Shown here piece after piece: positions 60,201-64,000 of a stretch of 64,000 nt of DNA. Made by a program: the position numbers and the translations under genes. How positions within the stretch are numbered: position 1 is the first letter of the stretch; each line of letters begins with the position of its first letter. Under the pieces are notes generated by a model. That model was not told the origin of the DNA. It worked only from the letters and a program-made list of their open reading frames with translations, and did no database searches. The stretch comes from Liolophura sinensis (Eukaryota > Mollusca > Polyplacophora > Chitonida > Chitonidae), in the NCBI RefSeq assembly GCF_032854445.1, contig NC_088295.1:38658510-38722509 (forward strand), read 5' to 3'.

Positions 60201-62174
60201 AAAGTTCATAAGTTGCATTTATTAGGACAGAGCTGTTCTTTTTCCTTCTTCAAACTGTGCAAGCTAATTTATGACACAGCCATTTCATAATAGGATGTCT
60301 GCAGAGACTGTTCTATAACTCTGCAAGTACTAGTCTATGTACATGATGTCCACACATGTGTATACACTGGAGATATTCATGAGATTTCTAGTCACAACAA
60401 GTTCATACATACAAGCACTGTTCTGGTCAATGTTTTACAGCAACCAGTTTCCTTAGAAATACTATGGTAATTAGATTTGCACCTTAGGATTTGTTCAGGG
60501 GTGATTCAGAGTGGTATTTGCATATCTGAGCCTAACTGCCAAACAGTTTGGCCTATTATGTAACACCATTAGGGCCTATCTGATTTCTGGAAATCACCAG
60601 AGATAAGCCACACTACACATAGCACAGTATAAGCTTAACTTTACCTCTGGCATATCCCTCCATAAAAGTTGGTATAAACTATGCTGTACACATGTAAGCT
60701 GTATCACTTTATCCAACAATAAGCCTGGAATCTTCATCCATCAAATTCCTAAGCCAATCCCATCTATTATTTATTTTTCATTGTAATTTATGAAACTGAA
60801 CTCAAAATGTTTTTTTTTCATCAAACCACACTCAAAATGTTCTTGCGATTCTTACAGACATAAAGGGCTTCAGTGACAAATGCTTGTACCATTGCATGTT
60901 TTTGTTCCTCTTATTCCCACACACACACCTCTTCCTGCTCCCACCCTCAACTCCCATCCTCCCACACGTTTTTTTCTCATGGCTAGATACACAAAATCAT
61001 ATATGAAAGTTTCAGTGTCTGAGCTGAACTTCAGAACAGCTGGAGGTAAACCCCAAATGAACATGTATAGAAATGAACACAAATATCAAAGTATCACCCC
61101 TCTCCAGCGGTAGAAATACAGTCTCCTAATATCATCAGTCAGGTCAGATGATGACTACAAATCTGAGCAAGTTACATCCCACGCCTGACATATAACATAT
61201 TGTAATACCTCCACCAGCTTATACAGTACAGTAGGACAGAAAGCAAACAGGCAGTAGCATATGCCTGTAGCTACATGTACATATATATATTACATGTGCA
61301 TACATGTAATGATAATAAAATACATGTACCAGGACATATTACATGTACATACATGTAATGATAATAAAATACATGTACCAGGACATATTACATGTACATA
61401 CATGTAATGATAATAAAATACATGTACATGAATCACAACAACCTACAACAAAGTGAAAACCTTACAACATAATAAATAAACCTCAAAGAAATTGTTCAAG
61501 TTCACATGAATTATGAATAAAAACCTGAAATCACCAAAGTTTACAGAATTGCTGCCACTGTAGGATCGTGTTAAATCAATTAATAAAAACAAAAAAAAAA
61601 TGAATTTTTTAAATTTCATCATCAGAATACCGATCAGTACATATCATGAAATATCAAAAGATAATTTACAGCAAAATGAAACACTCAACAGTTTTTGAAC
61701 CCTCTACACTGACTATTAACAATATAAGATCACACCCCACGTTTGGCTACATATGGATAGTCCAGTATGTTATAATGTGTAATGTATGTATGTTATCCTA
61801 GCACACCATCACATATTGTTTACTCCAACAGCTGATCATGCAGAGCATACTGACAACCATACATGTGTTGATACAGATGGCTGTGGTTGTTACATAAACC
61901 AATAGAAATACCTTACATCACATTCTCTATATTAACTGGGTATAAGGTTTGAATGCTCCCATATGTATCTATGCTCCCATCTATATATATATCTATATAT
62001 ATTGTACAAGCTTGTCCAGGACATATATGTAAGCAACCACAAGTGTGCCATGTAAACCTAAATAGATAACTTCCCAAGTACAAGCACTACTTGTTCCAAA
62101 TCAATACCTTCATACTCTAGTGGCTGTTGTCCCATGCTCCTCACCAATCGTCTCTCGAAGCCTTTCTTGCCCAT
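45043..62174 (-). CDS. DMD: Dystrophin, C-terminal short isoform (18 exons, 663 residues)
   Basis: Dystrophin links the actin cytoskeleton to membrane dystroglycan, and its C-terminal half also binds dystrobrevin and syntrophins. Eighteen exons join in phase to 1992 bases: 663 codons plus TGA. The order is: a private N-terminus (1-22); WW domain (about 24-58, Trp29 and Trp51, PYYIN before the second Trp); the helical EF-hand-like region that completes the dystroglycan site (about 60-275); ZZ zinc finger (CNIC 284-287, CLKC 299-302, DICQNC 306-311, His321/His325); the conserved post-ZZ segment (335-380); a linker with [12 protein letters not shown]; a coiled coil (about 445-545, [13 protein letters not shown]); a Ser/Thr-rich linker; and the hydrophobic end [22 protein letters not shown]. 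As I recall the human gene, exons 62-70 correspond one to one. The first exon at 62174 has a strong Kozak ATG and no spectrin homology, so this is the Dp71-like product of an internal promoter. Full-length exons, if present, lie beyond 64000. Confidence 0.93.
45235..45415. repeat. 18-bp microsatellite-like array in the last dystrophin intron
   Basis: About ten copies of 'cacaataatgtctaaaca' with a/t variants ('tcttaactcacaataatg'). It starts some 35 bases from the last exon, within the acceptor-side intron. Confidence 0.9.
45793..45861 (-). CDS. DMD: Dystrophin linker exon (23 codons)
   Basis: Acceptor CTTATAG, donor GTGAAA, phase 1 on both sides. Encodes a charged stretch ([14 protein letters not shown]). 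It is less conserved and is placed by phase and the open frame. Confidence 0.75.
46112..46285 (-). mobile_element. SINE, family 1, head-truncated, with a poly-G tract
   Basis: The 3' half is near-consensus but carries about 14 G in a row at 46186-46200. It breaks off at 'cacatattgccgaagag' before the head. Dystrophin intron. Confidence 0.85.
47244..47373 (-). CDS. DMD: Dystrophin Ser/Thr-rich linker exon
   Basis: Acceptor CCTGCAG, donor GTGAGT, phase 0 in and 1 out. Encodes [19 protein letters not shown] and [10 protein letters not shown]. It follows the coiled coil as in vertebrate exon 76. Confidence 0.85.
47722..47947 (-). CDS. DMD: Dystrophin coiled-coil exon
   Basis: The strongest single-exon match: [10 protein letters not shown], then [20 protein letters not shown] and [20 protein letters not shown], almost identical to vertebrate dystrophin exon 75. 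This is the dystrobrevin-binding coiled coil. The insert between the two blocks is acidic and differs from vertebrates. Acceptor ATTTCAG, donor GTGGGA. Confidence 0.97.
48400..48491 (-). CDS. DMD: Dystrophin exon: start of the coiled coil
   Basis: Acceptor GTTTCAG, donor GTGAGT, phase 0 in and 2 out. Encodes [20 protein letters not shown] and KDLEEEN, matching the vertebrate SPAQILISLESEERGELER region. Confidence 0.92.
48833..48899 (-). CDS. DMD: Dystrophin exon: [12 protein letters not shown] segment
   Basis: Acceptor TTTTCAG, donor GTAAGT, phase 2 in and 0 out. Matches the conserved IDDEHLLIQHYCQSLN segment, part of the syntrophin-binding region in vertebrates. Confidence 0.92.
48918..49018 (-). 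mobile_element. 5'-truncated SINE, family 1, in a dystrophin intron
   Basis: Only the 3' 100 bases remain (ttatttatttatttgatg... to ...ggaggaaaccagacag). Confidence 0.8.
49640..49684 (-). CDS. DMD: Dystrophin small exon (15 codons)
   Basis: Acceptor ATTTCAG, donor GTAAGT, phase 2 on both sides. Encodes [15 protein letters not shown], matching RLAEMENSNGSYLNDS. Being symmetrical, it could be skipped. Confidence 0.85.
50012..50080 (-). CDS. DMD: Dystrophin exon: [11 protein letters not shown]
   Basis: Acceptor GTTTCAG, donor GTCAGT, phase 2 on both sides, 69 bases. Matches the vertebrate THSRIEHYASR segment. It joins directly to the exon at 52470; no equivalent of human exons 71-72 was found between them. 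Confidence 0.9.
51420..51795. repeat. About 20-bp repeat array in a dystrophin intron
   Basis: 'aggtatgtacacttctacca' recurs about seventeen times, with an occasional 'cacactgt' insert, forming larger blocks of about 115 bp that are themselves duplicated. Confidence 0.93.
52470..52606 (-). CDS. DMD: Dystrophin exon, human exon 70 equivalent (137 bp)
   Basis: Encodes [20 protein letters not shown] and [16 protein letters not shown], nearly identical to vertebrates. The length equals the 137 bp I recall for human exon 70. Donor GTGAGC. Confidence 0.96.
53064..53175 (-). CDS. DMD: Dystrophin exon, ZZ finger second part (112 bp)
   Basis: Encodes [20 protein letters not shown] and [12 protein letters not shown]. 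Zinc ligands are CxxC (CLKC), CxxC (CQNC) and two His. Human dystrophin, as I recall, has RSLKH in place of RCLKC. Same length as human exon 69. Confidence 0.96.
53390..54050. repeat. 46-bp minisatellite, about 14 copies, beside dystrophin exon 68
   Basis: Unit 'agattatgcttagctttcac' + 'ttgacaatacactcctggtc' + 'tgtcac'. It fills most of the 0.9-kb intron and ends about 60 bases from the donor of the exon at 54109. Confidence 0.95.
54109..54275 (-). CDS. DMD: Dystrophin exon, ZZ finger first part (167 bp)
   Basis: Encodes [20 protein letters not shown] and [18 protein letters not shown]. Same length as human exon 68. The correct frame is masked by longer spurious ORFs in the other two frames. 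Confidence 0.96.
54290..55040. repeat. Compound repeat in the dystrophin intron after exon 67
   Basis: Sub-units of about 22 bp ('gggtacaaacatccatgaag', 'gtcagacaatga', 'catctgtgaaat') are arranged in blocks of about 86 bp repeated five or six times. Confidence 0.9.
55055..55290. repeat. About 75-bp repeat, three copies
   Basis: 'gatggcaacagaaccatcag' ... 'actacatgtataaagagcaa' ... 'cacaaccatcagctt'. Follows directly on the compound repeat. Confidence 0.92.
55412..55575 (-). CDS. DMD: Dystrophin exon, human exon 67 equivalent (164 bp)
   Basis: Encodes [20 protein letters not shown] and [14 protein letters not shown]. Two codons longer than the 158 bp I recall for human. Acceptor TTTCCAG, donor GTAAGA. 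Confidence 0.96.
56187..56272 (-). CDS. DMD: Dystrophin exon, human exon 66 equivalent (86 bp)
   Basis: Encodes [20 protein letters not shown] and HLDDKYR of the EF-hand-like region. Same length as human exon 66. Donor GTAAGT. Confidence 0.96.
56725..56929 (-). CDS. DMD: Dystrophin exon, human exon 65 equivalent (205 bp)
   Basis: Encodes [20 protein letters not shown] and [20 protein letters not shown]. One codon longer than human (202 bp, from memory). Confidence 0.96.
57252..57326 (-). CDS. DMD: Dystrophin exon, human exon 64 equivalent (75 bp)
   Basis: Encodes [20 protein letters not shown]. Same length and phase as human exon 64. Acceptor TTTCCAG, donor GTAAGT. Confidence 0.95.
57327..58254. 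other. Dystrophin intron 63 equivalent
   Basis: AT-rich, no array. A 90-codon plus-strand ORF at 57779-58051 has no recognisable features. Confidence 0.5.
58255..58316 (-). CDS. DMD: Dystrophin exon, WW domain second half (62 bp)
   Basis: Encodes [20 protein letters not shown] with the second WW-domain Trp. Same length as human exon 63. In vertebrates the Dp71 first exon splices to this exon. Confidence 0.95.
58651..58775 (-). mobile_element. 5'-truncated SINE, family 1, in a dystrophin intron
   Basis: 3' part only ('ttatttactggactggtgtt' to 'aaccagacagagcccgg'). A smaller remnant is at 58376-58432. Confidence 0.8.
59474..59534 (-). CDS. DMD: Dystrophin exon, WW domain first half (61 bp)
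   Basis: Encodes [20 protein letters not shown], the first WW-domain half. Same length as human exon 62. Acceptor phase 1 accepts the exon at 62108. Confidence 0.95.
59535..62107. other. Dystrophin intron upstream of the WW exons
   Basis: About 2.6 kb. No spectrin-repeat exon (vertebrate exon 61 equivalent) was recognised. Contains the 50-bp repeat at 61275-61435 and otherwise AT-rich sequence. Confidence 0.5.
61275..61435. repeat. About 50-bp repeat, three copies, rich in ACATGT
   Basis: 'acatattacatgtacataca' + 'tgtaatgataataaaatacatgtacc' in tandem. Each unit contains self-complementary tacatgta motifs. Confidence 0.92.
62108..62174 (-). CDS. DMD: Dystrophin alternative first exon (22 codons)
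   Basis: ATG at 62174-62172 in an ACCATGG context, then [20 protein letters not shown] and a GTATTG donor in phase 1, exactly what the exon at 59534 needs. An in-frame TAA sits at about 62276-62274, so this ATG is the first in its frame. The open part upstream of it has no spectrin resemblance. The N-terminus is basic. Alternatives are an unrecognised internal exon or a chance ATG-donor pair. Confidence 0.65.
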
Positions 62175-62474
62175 GGTTAGTCCTCCAGAGCAAGCAGGTA
62201 GGTGTACGCAACAGTGGATACCTACAGGTCTATATGGCCTGCTTTCGACAGCAACGCCTGGCAGGAGGGAGTCTTATCAACTGTGGTCCTAATTGGACAG
62301 CTCAATGACAGAACCACTTCCCAGGCTTGCTGATGGCCACAGAGATCTGATGTGGTCGCTCTGAAATTATCCTTTGGCTGACACCAAAAGCCAGAGACAA
62401 ATGTCAAGGATATTCTCTCCACTGGATGATCAGAACATGGGGATACAGCGGAGAAGATTTATCTTTCAGATTCC

Positions 62475-62483
62475 CATATATAT
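62475..62483 (-). promoter_or_regulatory. Candidate TATA box for the short dystrophin isoform
   Basis: TATATATAT on the minus strand about 300 bases before the ATG. If used, the 5' leader would be about 270 bases and would contain a 66-codon upstream ORF (62422-62222). Weak evidence from position only. Confidence 0.25.
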
Positions 62484-64000
62484 ACCACCTACCGGTAGCT
62501 CATAAACATGTCCAGGGTGTCACTTTGGAATCTGGACACGACCAGACAATGTTCCTATGAACAATTTGGATTCCTATGGAATGGTCAATGAACAGTAAAA
62601 CACGTTTAACCAAAATATGTATCCATCCCAGTCGGAAAATAAATGGCAGAAGGAGCCGTCAAAGAAGTGGACAGCTTGACATATGAGAGCAGAGCACATT
62701 AACTTCATCTCATCTTTATTCTTGAAATCATCAATCTTGGTCTTCTATATCTGGGATTGACCCACACACCCGGAGAGCTCCTCAAACAGGGGACTTTGGA
62801 CACCTTTCACAATCAGGTATCAATCTCAATTCTCGTTATCAAGATGCTGTTACATGTACATCCTGTCCAACTCAATCTTGGATTACCCTTGTATTACTTC
62901 TAAAACAGCAGACATCTTGGGAGTTCTAATAAGCAGCTGTATCACTTCATCTCACAGACATCTACAGGAGACCAAATGGTGAACAACTCCATCTACTGTC
63001 CTCAATTCAGTGCACTAGAAATCTTCCAAACCCCTGCACCACCCAATCTACCTCAACTCCTCTAATCCTCTCACAATGAAATCTTGATGCTCAAGAAAAT
63101 CTCTGAGCAATCTAAGATAGCACCCCTCAACAACATGAAAAGTGTACACCAACAGCTGACCTGGAACACAAAACTTCCTTGCCAGAGACAGTTTATCTGG
63201 AAGCTTTAGAGACTTAATTTATGCACATCACGGTCCAATAGCTTCACAAAGCCAATGTACTAAAGCTGACATGTTGTAGAATTAAGAAAGCAGATGGCCA
63301 AAATCTTGCCAGGAACCCTTTCATAGGTGTTCCTCGTGAATCCTGTCTCTCCTCCTCCCCAGTACTACCCTTGATGCCTTTCCTTATCTCTGGACTTTAG
63401 ACATGTTGATGGAAACAGCAGGGCTGGAGCTGATCCATCATCTAAGATAAGGTACTTGTACTAAAGACAGACAGAAGCCTTCACAAGCTGGAGTACCTGT
63501 CCAGTCAAGTATAAACTTTGGACTGAAGTATGCAGAGAGATGTACACAGTCAACTGAATGTCATGTCCCACACTCTAAACATGCTATAAACATGTAGTGG
63601 TAGAGAGGTAACTAATTCTTCACATTTAACCAATCAATTATACACTTTTTTCACAATGTCAACCATTCTAAAATGCATTCTATGCACTTCAAAAACTCCG
63701 TAGAAGAATTGCATGTAGTTCAATACGCAAGGGCCATAAACGTATTTACATTTTTTGAGACACGGATTCAAAAAAGATACAATAAAAATAAATTAATCCA
63801 CTGGAACATCTTCAATTTTCGCAGTCAAAATTTTAAATGACAGTTAAAGACATTTGACCACTCCTGTACTGACAACCTTAGTTCATAAAAATCCTTTTCC
63901 AGCCGATATGTACGGCCCAATTTCACTAAGAAATTCTCATGCACTAATCCTACTTTTTCCTCAAAATAAACAATTGAATCAAATATACAAAATAGTAAAT
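62484..64000. other. Upstream of the dystrophin short-isoform exon; no further exon seen
   Basis: Less AT-rich than the introns and free of SINEs and arrays. It could hold the internal promoter. No dystrophin homology found to the end of the window. Confidence 0.5.

Noticed and set aside
62222..62422. 66-codon minus-strand ORF before the short dystrophin ATG as a coding exon
   Set aside because: No homology and not in frame with the dystrophin start. At most an upstream ORF in the leader.

Overview
The window looks like nuclear DNA of a mollusc (a bivalve or gastropod; I cannot decide which). The evidence is eukaryotic gene structure (short phased exons with GT/AG borders and long AT-rich introns), many copies of a tRNA-headed SINE whose 3' half resembles, from memory, the MetaSINE-type elements of molluscs, and a dystrophin gene that keeps invertebrate features. 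No prokaryotic or viral gene is visible. Most single-frame ORFs are chance or repeat ORFs, so the genes below were built by hand from exon homology, splice sites and reading-phase bookkeeping.

Three genes are supported, all on the minus strand. (1) At 8576 down to 2220 lie six exons of a classical short-chain dehydrogenase/reductase close to the DHRSX/retinol dehydrogenase group. Its last exon(s) were not found. (2) At 27942 down to 15484 is a six- or seven-exon gene for a secreted-type or type I membrane protein: short signal peptide, C-type lectin domain split over two exons, PAN/apple-like domain, an optional 31-residue cassette, a Ser/Thr-rich mucin-like stalk with 12-residue repeats, and a Cys-containing juxtamembrane block with one membrane helix. 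(3) At 62174 down to 45043 are eighteen exons that join in perfect phase into a 663-codon C-terminal dystrophin (WW, EF-hand region, ZZ zinc finger, coiled coil, hydrophobic C-terminus). The first exon has a strong Kozak ATG and no spectrin homology. It therefore looks like the private first exon of a short, Dp71-like isoform made from an internal promoter, placed one intron upstream of the vertebrate Dp71 promoter. Full-length dystrophin exons would lie beyond 64000.

The rest is repeats. About twenty SINE pieces of family 1 (several with clear target-site duplications) and four of a second tRNA-like family are scattered throughout. Minisatellite arrays lie at 2.5-3.0, 6.0-6.6, 18.2-18.7, 19.25-20.64, 25.45-26.29, 30.7-32.8, 34.56-34.88, 45.2-45.4, 51.4-51.8, 53.4-54.0, 54.3-55.3 and 61.3-61.4 kb. 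The two most regular, with 39-bp and 114-bp units, keep an open frame because the unit is a multiple of three, but nothing shows that they are translated. The intergenic stretches 8.6-15.3 and 28.1-44.7 kb contain no gene that I can support.
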